Shown here piece by piece: positions 35,629 through 47,883 of a stretch of DNA of 64,000 bases. Positions within the stretch are counted from its first letter, which is position 1. Each line of letters opens with the position of its first letter. This stretch comes from Roseivivax jejudonensis. GTDB lineage: Bacteria; Pseudomonadota; Alphaproteobacteria; Rhodobacterales; Rhodobacteraceae. The notes under the pieces are model-generated. The model was not told the DNA's origin. It saw only the letters and a list, made by a program, of their open reading frames with translations, and did no database searches. The DNA lies in NCBI RefSeq assembly GCF_900172265.1, contig NZ_FWFK01000005.1:1-64000 (forward strand). Reading direction: 5' to 3'. The position numbers and the translations under genes are program-made.

Positions 35629-37884
35629 TCATCCGACCTTGCACGCGGCGAGGACCGCCATGTTGAGAATGTCGTTCGCCGTGGATCCGGTGGAGCAGAT
35701 CTGGATCGACTCGTCGATCCCCGACAGGATCGGCCCGATCACCGTGGCACCCGCCATCTCCTGCATCAACTTGACCGAGATCGAGGCCGAATGCCGCGCC
35801 GGCACCACCAGGACGTTGGCCGATCCGGTCAGCCGCTGGAACGGGTAGGCCTCGCGCGCGCGCGCGTTCAGCGCGACGTCCACCGTCATCTCGCCCTCGT
35901 ACTCGAAGTCGACGCCGCGGGCGTCCAGCACGTCGGGCGCCTTGTGCATCTTCTCCGCGCGTTCCGATACCGGGTAGCCGAAGGTCGAGAACGACACGAA
36001 GGCGACCCGCGGCTCGAGCCCGAGATGCCGCGCCACGCCGGCGCCGCGCTCGGCGATGTTGGCCAGGTCGATCTCGTCCGGCCATTCGTGGACCAGCGTG
36101 TCGGCGATCAGCACGATCCGCCCGTTCTGCACCAGCGCCGTGACCCCGGCGGCGCCGTGCGCCGCGTCGGCGTCGAAGACGTGGTTGATGAGCCGCATCA
36201 CGTGCGCCGACTTTCGCGTCGCCCCCGTCACCAGCCCGTCGCCGTGCCCGTGCCGCAGCATCAGCGCGGCAAAGACGTGGCGGTCCCGCGCGGCGAGCCG
36301 GTGAATGTCCTGCCGGTCCTGTCCCTGCCGCTGCAGCCGGGCATAGAGGAACTCCTTGTAGGTCTCGAGATGCCGGGTATTGGCGGCGTTCACCACCTCG
36401 AGCTCGCGCACCGCGTCGGCCATGCCGGCGGCTTCGAGCTTCGCGGCGACGTCGCTTTCGCGGCCCACCACCAGCGCCTGGCCGAAGCCGTTGCGCTGGT
36501 ACATGACCGCGGCGCGCAGCACGCGCGGATCGTCGCCCTCGGCGAAGATCATCCGCGCCTGCGCGGCGCGCGCCCGCGCCGTGATCCCCTGCAGGATCGA
36601 CGCGGTCGGATCCAGCCGCTGCTTCAGGTGCAGTTCGTAGCGATCCATGTCGACGATCGGCCGCCGCGCCGCGCCGGTGTCCATGCCGGCTTTGGCCACC
36701 GCCGGCGGGATCGTGTAGATCAGCCGCGGATCGAACGGCGTCGGGATGATGTAGTCCCGCCCGAAGCTCAGCGTCTTCGAGTAGGCCATGGCGACCTCGT
36801 CGGGCACGTCCTCGCGGGCCAGCGCGGCCAGTGCCTCGGCGCAGGCGATCTTCATCTCGTCGTTGATCGCCCGCGCATGGATGTCGAGCGCGCCGCGGAA
36901 CAGGTAGGGAAACCCGAGGACGTTGTTCACCTGGTTGGGGTAGTCCGACCGCCCGGTCGCGACGATGGCGTCGGGGCGCACCTCCTGCGCCTCCTCGGGC
37001 GTGATCTCGGGATCGGGGTTCGCCATCGCGAAGATCACCGGCTTGTCGGCCATCCCACGGACCATGTCCTGCGTCACCGCGCCCTTCACCGACACGCCGA
37101 GGAACACGTCCGCACCCTGCATCGCCTACTCGAGCGTGCGCAGCTCGGTCGCCACGGCATGCGCCGACTTCCACTGGTTCATGCCGTCGGCGCGGCCCTG
37201 GTAGATCACGCCCTTGGTGTCACATACGATGCAGTTCTCGTGGCGCGCGCCCATGGATTTCAGAAGCTCGATGCACGCGATCCCGGCGGCGCCCGCGCCG
37301 TTCAGCACGATCTTCACGTCCTCGATCTTCTTGTCGCTCAGGTGCAGCGCGTTGATCAGCCCGGCGGCGCAGATCACCGCGGTGCCATGCTGGTCGTCGT
37401 GAAAGACGGGGATGTCCATCTCTTCCTTGAGACGCTGCTCGATGATGAAGCATTCCGGCGCCTTGATGTCCTCGAGGTTGATGCCGCCGAAGGTCGGCCC
37501 CATCAGCCGGACCGCGTTGCAGAACGCGTCCGGGTCCTCGGTGTCGAGCTCGATGTCGATCGAGTTCACGTCGGCGAACCGCTTGAAGAGCACCGACTTG
37601 CCCTCCATCACCGGCTTGCCGCCGAGCGCGCCGAGGTTGCCGAGCCCGAGCACCGCCGTCCCGTTCGAGATCACCGCGACGAGATTGCCCTTGTTGGTAT
37701 AGTCGTAGGCCAGCTCCGGATCCCGGGCGATCTCCTCGCAGGGCACCGCGACGCCCGGCGAATAGGCCAGTGACAGGTCCCGCTGGGTCGTCATCGGCAC
37801 CGTCGCCTGCACCTCCCACTTGCCCGGCTCGGGCTCGAGATGAAACGCGAGCGCCTCTTCGCGGGTATACTTCTGTCGGGTCAT
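35629..37884 (-). pseudogene. maeB: NADP-dependent malic enzyme with phosphotransacetylase-like tail, in-frame TAG
   Basis: A MaeB-type protein of about 751 codons: N-terminal malic domain and NAD(P)-binding domain (residues about 1-430; LAYSPGVAVPCEEIA, HDDQHGTAV, VLNGAGAAGIACIE), then a C-terminal phosphotransacetylase-like domain (about 435-750). An amber TAG at 37126-37128 interrupts the NAD-binding domain at RTLE*AMQGADVF, where homologues normally continue with an acidic residue; GAG to TAG would explain it. No frameshift; both sides are otherwise intact and well conserved. Malate to pyruvate conversion would be lost unless the stop is read through or is an error. Confidence 0.88.
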
Positions 37885-38035
37885 GCGGCCTCTCTCCTCC
37901 GTCGGGCGCGACCCTCTTATCGCGGGGCTCGTCGCGCGGCCAGTCGCCCGATGCGGCGCGACCCGATGCCGCTCGCGATGAAACCCCCGACCCGGCCCGG
38001 ACGTTGGCCGCGCGAGCCCCAGCCAGGAGAACCCG

Positions 38036-38569
38036 ATGTTCAACACAGCGATCGAGACCGTTCCGCCGCGCACCGACGGCGGCGCCGTCAACGTCTTCGT
38101 GGAAACGCCCAAGGGCAGCCGGCACAAGTACGACGTGGACGACAGCGGGCTCTTCCGCATCGCGCTCGAACTGCCCGAGGGCGTGACCTTCCCGTTCTCC
38201 TTCGGCTTCGTGCCGAACACGCTGGCCGAGGACGGCGATGCGCTCGACATCATGCTCGTCACCGCCGGCTCCGTCCCCGCCGGCGCACTGATCGAAAGCC
38301 GCCTGATCGGCGTGCTCAAGATGGAGAACGACGAGGACGGCACCATGGCCCGCAACGACCGGGTCGTCGCCATCGCGAACATGAGCCGGATCTTCGGCGC
38401 GGTGGAGACGCTGAGCGACATGCGCGACGGCTTCGCCTGGGACGTCGAGGAATTCTTCGACACCTACAACCGGATGATCGAACGCCCCTTCCGCATCGTC
38501 GGCCGCGGCGAATCCGACGAGGCGATGGCGATGCTGGACAAGGCAGAGGAACGGCGGCGCGCCAACTAG
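38036..38569 (+). CDS. Inorganic pyrophosphatase family protein (family I, divergent)
   Basis: 177 residues, with CCAGGAG before ATG 38036. Family I marks are present: VETPKGSRHKYD, FPFSFGFVPNT and the metal-binding DGDALDIMLV. In the later segment, around NDRVVAIAN, an Arg seems to stand where Lys is usual, so activity or specificity may differ from the housekeeping enzyme. It diverges from maeB over 151 bases. Confidence 0.82.
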   Translation: MFNTAIETVPPRTDGGAVNVFVETPKGSRHKYDVDDSGLFRIALELPEGVTFPFSFGFVPNTLAEDGDALDIMLVTAGSVPAGALIESRLIGVLKMENDEDGTMARNDRVVAIANMSRIFGAVETLSDMRDGFAWDVEEFFDTYNRMIERPFRIVGRGESDEAMAMLDKAEERRRAN

Positions 38570-38585
38570 CGCCGCCGCGCGGCGC
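38569..38585. terminator. Short hairpin between convergent genes
   Basis: GCGCCGC/GCGGCGC with a 3-base loop starts at the last base of the pyrophosphatase stop and lies just before the end of the cupin gene. No T-tract. Confidence 0.35.
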
Positions 38586-38589
38586 GTGG

Positions 38590-38951
38590 TCAGCCCATCT
38601 TGCCGACGACGTGGTCCGGAACCGCGTTCATCTCGTCCCGCGGGCTGAACTCCACCTGTTTCGTATCCGCCTCCATGCGGACGGTATGGCCGGCAGGCCA
38701 GTAACAGAAATCTGCCGGTTCCACGATTTCCTCGGTGCCATCCTCGGTGTTGACGACAATACGGCCCTCGATGAGGTACCCCCAGTGCGGGCATTGGCAG
38801 TGATCGTTCTTCAGCCCCTCCGGCAGCGGGCAGAAATCGGTTCCGGCCGGGACGGTAGGTAGGCACCCTGCATCTCGCCCATGTCGGCTCCATGCAGCAG
38901 ACCCTTGAGCTGGGCGCGCGCCGGCGGCAAATCGGTCGCTTTCATCTTCAT
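38590..38951 (-). pseudogene. Cupin-domain protein with a single-base frameshift
   Basis: Translation from ATG 38951 (AAAGGAC upstream) gives MKMKATDLPPARAQLKG up to EMQGAY, then leaves frame near 38852-38858. One frame over, the protein goes on as TVPAGTDFCPLPEG, HCQCPHWGYLIEGR and a cupin core ending NAVPDHVVGKMG. One missing base in the CTACCTACC run would account for it. The intact protein would be about 120 residues, a single cupin barrel with metal-type ligands not securely assigned. Function unknown. Confidence 0.75.
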
Positions 38952-39151
38952 GGTCAATGTCCTTTCGGGTGAAATCTCGCAAGAATGATGCCGCTGTCAC
39001 CTGGCAGTTCGATGACGGTAATTCCCGCTTTCGCGCCACGTCCCGTCCCGCCCCGATCGTCCGGCTGGGCCGTGTCGCATGACGCCAAAAGCGGCTTTCA
39101 CCGCCCGCGCGCAACTTCTACTGTCTGCCACCGACAGAGGCGGAGGCACCC

Positions 39152-41788
<2,637 letters not shown>

Positions 41789-41793
41789 TCCCG

Positions 41794-41809
41794 CGATCCA
41801 CGTGAAACA
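41794..41809. other. parS-like half-degenerate site
   Basis: CGATCCACGTGAAACA matches the parS consensus TGTTTCACGTGAAACA at 13 of 16 positions; the right half is perfect and the left degenerate. It lies just after mutS, about 6.6 kb from the nearest perfect parS. It may bind ParB weakly or not at all. Confidence 0.3.
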
Positions 41810-41858
41810 CGGCCGCGCGGCCGCCCCGCTCTTCATCTTGCCCTTAAACCCCGGGGGT

Positions 41859-41883
41859 GTGGGGGCAGAGCCCCCACGCATTT
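41859..41883. terminator. Terminator between mutS and grpE
   Basis: GTGGGGGC, loop AGA, GCCCCCAC, then GCATTT. The hairpin stands between convergent mutS and grpE and probably ends mutS transcription; it can form from either strand. Confidence 0.7.
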
Positions 41884-41893
41884 CGGGATCCAC

Positions 41894-42478
41894 TCACCCC
41901 GCCGGGGTGGAGCTCACCCCGACCTGCGCCGGGCGCAGCAGCCGGTCGTGCAGCATGAAGCCCACGGCCGACACCTGGATGATGTCGCCCGCGCGGGTGC
42001 CCGGGACCGGCGCCTCGAACATCGCCTCGTGCATCTTGGGATCGAACCGGTCGCCGACCGCCGGGGCGATCTCGGTGATACCGTGCTTGTGGAACACGTT
42101 GGTGAGCTCCTTGAGCGTGAGCTCGACCCCCTCGATCAGCGCGGCGTTGCCCTCGCCCTCCGTCTCGCCCGCCGCGGCCAGCGCGCGGCCGAGGTTGTCG
42201 TAGACGGGGAGCAGGTCGCGGGCGAGCCGTGTGCCGCCATAGGATTCGGCGTCGCGGCGTTCGCGGTCGGCGCGCTTGCGGGCATTCTCGGCGTCGGCGA
42301 GCGCGCGCATGAACCGGTCCCGCAGTTCGTCGCGCTCGGCGCGCAGCGTTTCCACCTCGTCGGCCTCGAGCGCGTCGGCGTCGGGCTCCTCGGTCTCGAC
42401 GGCGCGGGCCTCGGCCTCGGCCGCCTCGACGTCGTCGAGGAAATCGTCGTTCGTCTGATCTGCCTTCGGATCTGCCAT
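41894..42478 (-). CDS. grpE: Nucleotide exchange factor GrpE
   Basis: 194 residues. Co-chaperone that releases ADP from DnaK. Long acidic N-terminus (about 1-45), a coiled-coil helix (about 45-105), and the C-terminal beta domain with DRFDPKMHEAMFEAP and VGFMLHDRLLRPAQV. Follows hrcA by 9 bases on the same strand, the usual hrcA-grpE arrangement. Confidence 0.95.
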   Translation of the reverse strand: MADPKADQTNDDFLDDVEAAEAEARAVETEEPDADALEADEVETLRAERDELRDRFMRALADAENARKRADRERRDAESYGGTRLARDLLPVYDNLGRALAAAGETEGEGNAALIEGVELTLKELTNVFHKHGITEIAPAVGDRFDPKMHEAMFEAPVPGTRAGDIIQVSAVGFMLHDRLLRPAQVGVSSTPAG

Positions 42479-42487
42479 GGTCTTCCT

Positions 42488-43555
42488 TTAGCTGCGGTCG
42501 GAGATCAGTTTCCCGACCAGCTGTGCGGTGTAGTCGACGATCGGCACGATGCGTCCGTAGTTGAGACGGGTGGGCCCGATGACCCCCACCGCGCCGATGA
42601 TTTTCCGGTCCGCGTTCATATATGGAGACACGACCAGAGAGGAACCGGAAAGCGAGAAAAGTTTGTTCTCTGACCCTATGAAAATGCGCACGCCGTCGCC
42701 CTCTCGCGTCAGATCGAGGAATTCCGCGATGTCGCGCTTGCGTTCGAGGTCGTCGAACAGCTCGCGGATGCGTTCGAGCTCCTCCGCCTGACCTTCCTCG
42801 GACAGCAGATTCGCGCGTCCGCGCACGATCAGCCGCTCGGGCGCCTGCCCGCCCTCCTCGGTCCAGGCCGCAAGCCCCTGCTCCACGAGCTCGCGCGCGA
42901 GCGTGTCGATCTCGCGGCGGCGCATGGCGATCGCCTCGCCCATCTCGCCGCGGATCTCGGACAGCGTCTTGCCCTCGATCAGGGCGTTGAGAAAGTTCGC
43001 CGCCTCGCGCATCGATGACGGCGTCTGACCCGGCGGCGGCGTGAATACCCGGTTCTCGACATGGCCGTCGGAGAAGACCAGCACCACGAGCGCCCGGTCC
43101 GCCGCGAGGCTGACGAATTCGATGTGGCGCACCGGCGCCTCGTGCTTGGGCGACAGGACCAGCGACGCGCCCTGCGTGACGCCCGAGAGCGCCGCACCCA
43201 CCCGGTCGAGAAAGCCCGCCACGTCGTCGGTGTTCGACCCCAGCGTCGCATCCAGCCGGTGGCGGTCGTCGTCGCCCAGATCGCGCACCTCCAGCAGCCC
43301 GTCGACGAAAAGCCGCAGGCCGAGCTGTGTCGGGATCCGGCCGGCGCTGACATGCGGGCTGTCGAGCAGGCCGAGATACTCAAGATCCTGCATCACGTTG
43401 CGGATCGTCGCCGCCGACACCTTCTCGGACAGGGTTCGGGTCAGCGTGCGCGATCCGATCGGCTCCCCGCTTTCGAGATAGCCTTCAACCACGCGGCGAA
43501 ACACCTCGCGCGAGCGGTCGTTCATCTGGTCGAGGAGATCGGGCGTCTGGGTCAT
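42488..43555 (-). CDS. hrcA: Heat-inducible transcription repressor HrcA
   Basis: 355 residues from ATG 43555 (MTQTPDLLD); ATG 43579 would add 8 residues but has no ribosome-binding site. Winged helix-turn-helix at the N-terminus ([28 protein letters not shown]), then a GAF-like middle domain. HrcA binds CIRCE elements and needs GroEL for activity. No CIRCE element is seen upstream in the 90-base gap to rph. Confidence 0.94.
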   Translation of the reverse strand: MTQTPDLLDQMNDRSREVFRRVVEGYLESGEPIGSRTLTRTLSEKVSAATIRNVMQDLEYLGLLDSPHVSAGRIPTQLGLRLFVDGLLEVRDLGDDDRHRLDATLGSNTDDVAGFLDRVGAALSGVTQGASLVLSPKHEAPVRHIEFVSLAADRALVVLVFSDGHVENRVFTPPPGQTPSSMREAANFLNALIEGKTLSEIRGEMGEAIAMRRREIDTLARELVEQGLAAWTEEGGQAPERLIVRGRANLLSEEGQAEELERIRELFDDLERKRDIAEFLDLTREGDGVRIFIGSENKLFSLSGSSLVVSPYMNADRKIIGAVGVIGPTRLNYGRIVPIVDYTAQLVGKLISDRS

Positions 43556-43670
43556 CCGGGGGGCTCTCTGCCGCGGCATTCAAGGCGAGCGGGACCGCGC
43601 CGTCAATCGCCCTTGGCACCCTACGCCGGCTTCGTTAAGCCCGCGGGGACAGCTAGACCAGGAGACGATC

Positions 43671-44384
43671 ATGCGGCCCTCGGGACGGAAGCTAGACGAG
43701 ATGCGCGCGGTGTCCATCGAGACCGGCATCACCAAGCATGCAGAAGGATCGTGCATGATTCGCGTGGGCGACACCCACGTCCTGTGCACCGCCACGATCG
43801 AGGACCGCGTGCCGCCATTCATCAAGGGATCGGGGCTTGGCTGGGTCACCGCGGAATACGGCATGCTGCCGCGTTCGACGACCAGCCGGATGCGCCGCGA
43901 GGCGACCGCCGGCAAGCAGGGCGGCCGCACGGTGGAAATCCAGCGCCTGATTGGCCGCAGCCTGCGCGCCGGGGTCGACCGCGTGGCGCTGGGCGAGCGA
44001 CAGATCACCGTCGATTGCGACGTGATCCAGGCCGACGGCGGCACCCGCTGCGCCGCGATCACGGGCGGCTGGGTCGCGCTGCGGCAGGCCGTCAACACGC
44101 TGATGAAGGCCGGCGACGTCACAAGCGACCCGCTGGTCTCGCCGGTCGCGGCCGTCAGCTGCGGGCTCTACGCCGGCCAGCCGGTGCTCGACCTCGACTA
44201 TGCCGAGGACAGCGAGGCCGGAGTTGACGGCAACTTCATCCTGCGTGGCGACGGGCGGCTGATCGAGGTGCAGATGTCGGCCGAGGGCGCCACCTTCTCG
44301 CGCGGCGAGATGGACCAGCTCATCGGCCTCGCCGAAACCGGGGTCGCGGCGCTCGTCGACGCGCAGGCCGCGGCGCTGGCATGA
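43671..44384 (+). CDS. rph: Ribonuclease PH
   Basis: 237 residues, with CCAGGAG upstream. Phosphorolytic 3' trimming of tRNA precursors. Motifs: [45 protein letters not shown] and [13 protein letters not shown]. Diverges from hrcA and overlaps rdgB by 4 bases (ATGA). Confidence 0.96.
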   Translation: MRPSGRKLDEMRAVSIETGITKHAEGSCMIRVGDTHVLCTATIEDRVPPFIKGSGLGWVTAEYGMLPRSTTSRMRREATAGKQGGRTVEIQRLIGRSLRAGVDRVALGERQITVDCDVIQADGGTRCAAITGGWVALRQAVNTLMKAGDVTSDPLVSPVAAVSCGLYAGQPVLDLDYAEDSEAGVDGNFILRGDGRLIEVQMSAEGATFSRGEMDQLIGLAETGVAALVDAQAAALA

Positions 44385-44992
44385 CCCGGGGGATCGGCGG
44401 CGACACGCTCCTCGTCGCGACGCACAATCGCGGCAAGCTCGAGGAGATCGCGGCGCTGTTCGAGCCGCGCGGCGTCGCCGTGATCGGCGCCGCCGACCGC
44501 GGTCTGCCCGAGCCTGAAGAGACCGGCACGACCTTCGTCGAGAACGCCCGGATCAAGGCGCATGCCGCGGCGCAGGCGACCGGCCTGCCCGCCCTCGCCG
44601 ACGATTCCGGGATCGAGATCGACGCGCTCGACGGCGCGCCGGGCGTCTACACCGCTGACTGGGCCGAAACCCCGTCCGGCCGCGATTTCGAGAAAGCGAT
44701 GCGTCGCGCGCACGACGAACTGGTCGCCCGGGGCGCACCGGAGCCGTGGACCGCGCGGTTCTGCTGCACGCTGGTCCTCGCATGGCCCGACGGCACCGAT
44801 GCGGTGTTTCCCGGCGTGATGGAAGGCCGCGTGGTCTGGCCGATGCGCGGCGATCAGGGCCACGGCTACGACCCGATCTTCGAGCCCGTCGGCCACGACG
44901 TGACCTTCGGCGAAATGGACCGCTGGGCCAAGAACAGGATCAGCCACCGCGCCGACGCCTTCGCCAAGCTCGAAGCGGGGCTCTTTGGCTGA
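44381..44992 (+). CDS. rdgB: dITP/XTP pyrophosphatase (RdgB/HAM1 family)
   Basis: 203 residues. Removes non-canonical purine nucleotides from the pool. Substrate-binding motif [14 protein letters not shown], active-site region [18 protein letters not shown], and [10 protein letters not shown] with FGEM near the end. Between rph and hemW, overlapping both. Confidence 0.95.
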   Translation: MTRGIGGDTLLVATHNRGKLEEIAALFEPRGVAVIGAADRGLPEPEETGTTFVENARIKAHAAAQATGLPALADDSGIEIDALDGAPGVYTADWAETPSGRDFEKAMRRAHDELVARGAPEPWTARFCCTLVLAWPDGTDAVFPGVMEGRVVWPMRGDQGHGYDPIFEPVGHDVTFGEMDRWAKNRISHRADAFAKLEAGLFG

Positions 44993-46139
44993 AGACTGGC
45001 ACGCCGGGGGCTTCGGGCTCTATCTGCACTGGCCCTTCTGCGAGGCCAAGTGCCCGTATTGCGACTTCAACTCCCATGTCTCGCGCGAGATCGACGAGGC
45101 GCGCTGGGGCGCGGCGTTCGAGGCCGAGATCGCACGCACTGCGCGGCGCACCGGCCCGCGCCAGCTGGACACGATCTTTTTCGGAGGCGGAACGCCCAGC
45201 CTGATGTCGCCGGATCTGGTGGCGCGGATCCTCGACGCGACCCGCCGTGCCTGGACCCTGGCGCCGGACGCCGAGATCACGCTGGAAGCCAACCCCCGCT
45301 CGGTCGAGGCCGGGCGGTTTCGCGGCTATGCCGAGGCCGGGGTGAACCGCCTGTCGATGGGGCTTCAGGCGCTGAACGACCGCGATCTGCACCGGCTCGG
45401 CCGGCTGCACTCGGTCGCCGAGGCGCGCGCGGCGTACGATACCGCGCGCGCGGTCTTTCCGCGCGTGAGCTTCGACCTGATCTATGCGCGACAGGATCAG
45501 TCCGTGCCGGACTGGGAGCGTGAACTGAACGAGGCGCTGGCGATGGCGGTGGATCACCTCTCGCTCTACCAGCTGACGCTCGAACAGGGCACGGCGTTCT
45601 GGGATCGCGCCCGGCGCGGGACGTTGCCCGGGTTGCCGGACGAGGATCTTTCGGCCGACATGTACGAGCGCACGCAGGAGATCTGCGATGCCGCCGGGCG
45701 GCCCGCCTACGAAGTGTCGAACCACGCGGTGCCGGGCGGCGAGTCGCGTCACAACCTCGTCTATTGGCGGGGCGGCGACTACGCCGGGATTGGCCCCGGG
45801 GCGCATGGCAGGCTGACACTGGACGGGACGCGTCGCGCCGTCGCAGCCTGGCGAAATCCGGGCGCATGGCTCGAACACGTGGAGGACGGGACCGGTGATC
45901 GTGTCGATGATCCTTTATCCCCACAGGATCATGTTGGCGAATACATCATGATGGGGATGCGAGTTTTGGATGGCATAGATGTGGATCGCGCCCGTGCGAT
46001 CGCGCCGGAGCTCGACCTGACCGCGCGCAGCCGCGATCTGCAGGATCTGGGTCTCGTGACGCAGACCGGGTCACGGCTTTCCGCGACGCCGCAGGGACGG
46101 CTCGTCCTGAACGGGGTGATCGCCGAACTTCTGCCCTGA
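44985..46139 (+). CDS. hemW: HemW, radical SAM haem chaperone
   Basis: 384 residues from TTG 44985 inside the end of rdgB (8-base overlap). Radical SAM cluster C19-x3-C23-x2-C26 in FCEAKCPYCDF; FGGGTPSLM and EANPRSVEAG follow. The C-terminal HemN_C region supports HemW, a haem-binding protein rather than coproporphyrinogen oxidase. The stretch 45895-45990 has AT-richer codons than its surroundings, with a TTATCCCCA sequence between ATGATCC and GGATCAT. Confidence 0.92.
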   Translation: MAEDWHAGGFGLYLHWPFCEAKCPYCDFNSHVSREIDEARWGAAFEAEIARTARRTGPRQLDTIFFGGGTPSLMSPDLVARILDATRRAWTLAPDAEITLEANPRSVEAGRFRGYAEAGVNRLSMGLQALNDRDLHRLGRLHSVAEARAAYDTARAVFPRVSFDLIYARQDQSVPDWERELNEALAMAVDHLSLYQLTLEQGTAFWDRARRGTLPGLPDEDLSADMYERTQEICDAAGRPAYEVSNHAVPGGESRHNLVYWRGGDYAGIGPGAHGRLTLDGTRRAVAAWRNPGAWLEHVEDGTGDRVDDPLSPQDHVGEYIMMGMRVLDGIDVDRARAIAPELDLTARSRDLQDLGLVTQTGSRLSATPQGRLVLNGVIAELLP

Positions 46140-46142
46140 GGC

Positions 46143-47057
46143 TCAGCGGCCGGACCCGAGCAGGCCGCAGAGCGCGTCGAGATGCTCCAGCGAATCGTAG
46201 CTGATCGTGAGCCGCCCCGCTTCAGCCCCGGGCTTGTGATCGATCGAGACCTTCATGCCGAGCGCGGCAGACAGATCGCCCTCGAGCGCCTTGGTGTCGG
46301 CGTCCTTCTCCAGCGCCATGCCGTCGGGCCGGCTCTTGCGCAGCTGGGGGCTGCCTTCACCACCGATCTTGGCGAGCTTCTCGGTCTCGCGCACGGACAG
46401 CTTCTTCTTCGCCACCTGGCGCGCGAGCGCCGACGGATCCTGCGCCGTGATCAGCGCGCGGGCGTGGCCGGCGGACAGCTCGCCCGCGCCAACCATCTGT
46501 TGCACGTCGTCGGGCAAGTTCAGGAGACGCAGCAGGTTCGCGATATGGCTCCGGCTCTTGCCGAGCGCCTCGGCGAGCTTTTCCTGCGTGTGGCCGAACT
46601 TGAACATCAATTGCCGATAGCCCGCCGCCTCTTCGATGGCGTTCAGATCCGCGCGCTGGATGTTCTCGATGATCGCGACCTCGAGCACCTCGGTGTCGGT
46701 AAAGCTCCGCACCAGCGCCGGCATCTCGTGCAGGTTCGCCAGCTGCGCCGCGCGCCAGCGGCGTTCACCGGCGACGATCTCGAACCGGTCGTCGTCATCC
46801 GGCTTCGGCCGAACGATGATCGGCTGAATCACGCCCTTGGCACGGATCGACGCTGCGAGCTCGTCGAGCTGATCCTGAGTGAAGGTGCGCCGCGGCTGAT
46901 CCGGATTGGGTTCGATCATGTCGATCGGGATCAGGCGATCGGCCCGGCGGGCGCCGTCCGTCGCGGGCGAGTCGTTTTCTTGCGTCGGTTCGACATCCGC
47001 CATCAGGGCGGAAAGTCCACGGCCGAGGCCGCGACGCTGTTCGCGTTTGTCTGCCAT
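46143..47057 (-). CDS. parB: Chromosome partitioning protein ParB
   Basis: 304 residues. CTP-dependent clamp that loads at parS. N-terminal RRGLGRGLSALM (ParA-stimulating segment), the CTPase-site motifs around GVIQPIIVRP and GERRWRAAQLA, ENIQRADLNAIEEA, then the helix-turn-helix around LGKSRSHIANLLRLL and a C-terminal dimer domain. It is 16 bases downstream of parA. Confidence 0.96.
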   Translation of the reverse strand: MADKREQRRGLGRGLSALMADVEPTQENDSPATDGARRADRLIPIDMIEPNPDQPRRTFTQDQLDELAASIRAKGVIQPIIVRPKPDDDDRFEIVAGERRWRAAQLANLHEMPALVRSFTDTEVLEVAIIENIQRADLNAIEEAAGYRQLMFKFGHTQEKLAEALGKSRSHIANLLRLLNLPDDVQQMVGAGELSAGHARALITAQDPSALARQVAKKKLSVRETEKLAKIGGEGSPQLRKSRPDGMALEKDADTKALEGDLSAALGMKVSIDHKPGAEAGRLTISYDSLEHLDALCGLLGSGR

Positions 47058-47073
47058 CTGCTCTGTCTCCTCG

Positions 47074-47883
47074 TCAGGCCGCCAGCCGTGTGTTCTTTTT
47101 CAGCAATTCCGTCGCCAGCGCGCGATAGGCAATCGCCCCCTTGGACTGGCTGTCATAGGCCAGCACCGGCATGGCATAGGACGGCGCCTCGCTGACCCGG
47201 ACATTGCGGGGAATGACCGTATCGAAAACAAGGTCCCCCAGGTTGGCGCGTGCATCGGCCTCAACCTGCTGGGAGAGGTTGTTGCGCGCGTCGTACATCG
47301 TCAGCACGACGCCTTCGATCCGCAGCGCGGGGTTGGCCGATTGCCGAACCTCTCGAATCGTCAGCATCAGCTGCGACAGGCCTTCGAGCGCAAAGAACTC
47401 CGACTGGAGCGGAACGAGCACGGAATCGGCCGCAACCATGGCATTGACGGTCAAAAGGTTCAGGGACGGAGGACAATCGATCAGAATGAAGTCGTATCCG
47501 TACCGGTCCATTCCCGTCTGGCGCAGCGCATCGCGCAGCAGAAAGCTGCGCTTCTCGTTGGAATAAAGCTCGATATCCGCCGAACTGAGGTCGACAGTTG
47601 CCGGCACCAGGGCGAGCCGCTCCATCTGCGTATTCTGGATCACGTCATTGAGCGCGATGTCCTCGAGCAGAAGTTCGTAGGTCGTGTACTCGCGCTCGTC
47701 CGGTTCAATCCCGAGCCCCGTGGACGCATTGCCCTGCGGATCCAGATCCACGATCAGAACGTTCATTCCCTGCTCCGCGAGAGCCGCGCCGAGATTGATC
47801 GTCGTGGTGGTTTTGCCCACGCCGCCCTTTTGGTTGGCGATGGCGACGATTTTGGGACCGGCGGGGCGGGTCGGATCAGACAT
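47074..47883 (-). CDS. parA: Chromosome partitioning ATPase ParA
   Basis: 269 residues, ATG 47883 chosen for its GGAG at 9 bases; an upstream ATG at 47892 abuts that GGAG. Deviant Walker A QKGGVGKTTT with signature Lys K19 and K24, VDLDPQGNAST and LIDCPPSLNLLT. Forms the nucleoid-bound gradient that moves ParB-parS. Overlaps rsmG by 8 bases. Confidence 0.96.
   Translation of the reverse strand: MSDPTRPAGPKIVAIANQKGGVGKTTTTINLGAALAEQGMNVLIVDLDPQGNASTGLGIEPDEREYTTYELLLEDIALNDVIQNTQMERLALVPATVDLSSADIELYSNEKRSFLLRDALRQTGMDRYGYDFILIDCPPSLNLLTVNAMVAADSVLVPLQSEFFALEGLSQLMLTIREVRQSANPALRIEGVVLTMYDARNNLSQQVEADARANLGDLVFDTVIPRNVRVSEAPSYAMPVLAYDSQSKGAIAYRALATELLKKNTRLAA

Noticed and set aside
35629-37122. 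Separate gene for the phosphotransacetylase-like half of maeB starting at ATG 37122
   Set aside because: No ribosome-binding site, and the frame begins in the middle of the NAD-binding domain just after the amber codon.
37126-37128. Recoded UAG (pyrrolysine) in maeB
   Set aside because: No pyl genes are known in this group or seen here, and the position is an ordinary acidic residue in homologues.
43556-43670. CIRCE element upstream of hrcA
   Set aside because: No TTAGCACTC-N9-GAGTGCTAA or near match in the gap between hrcA and rph.
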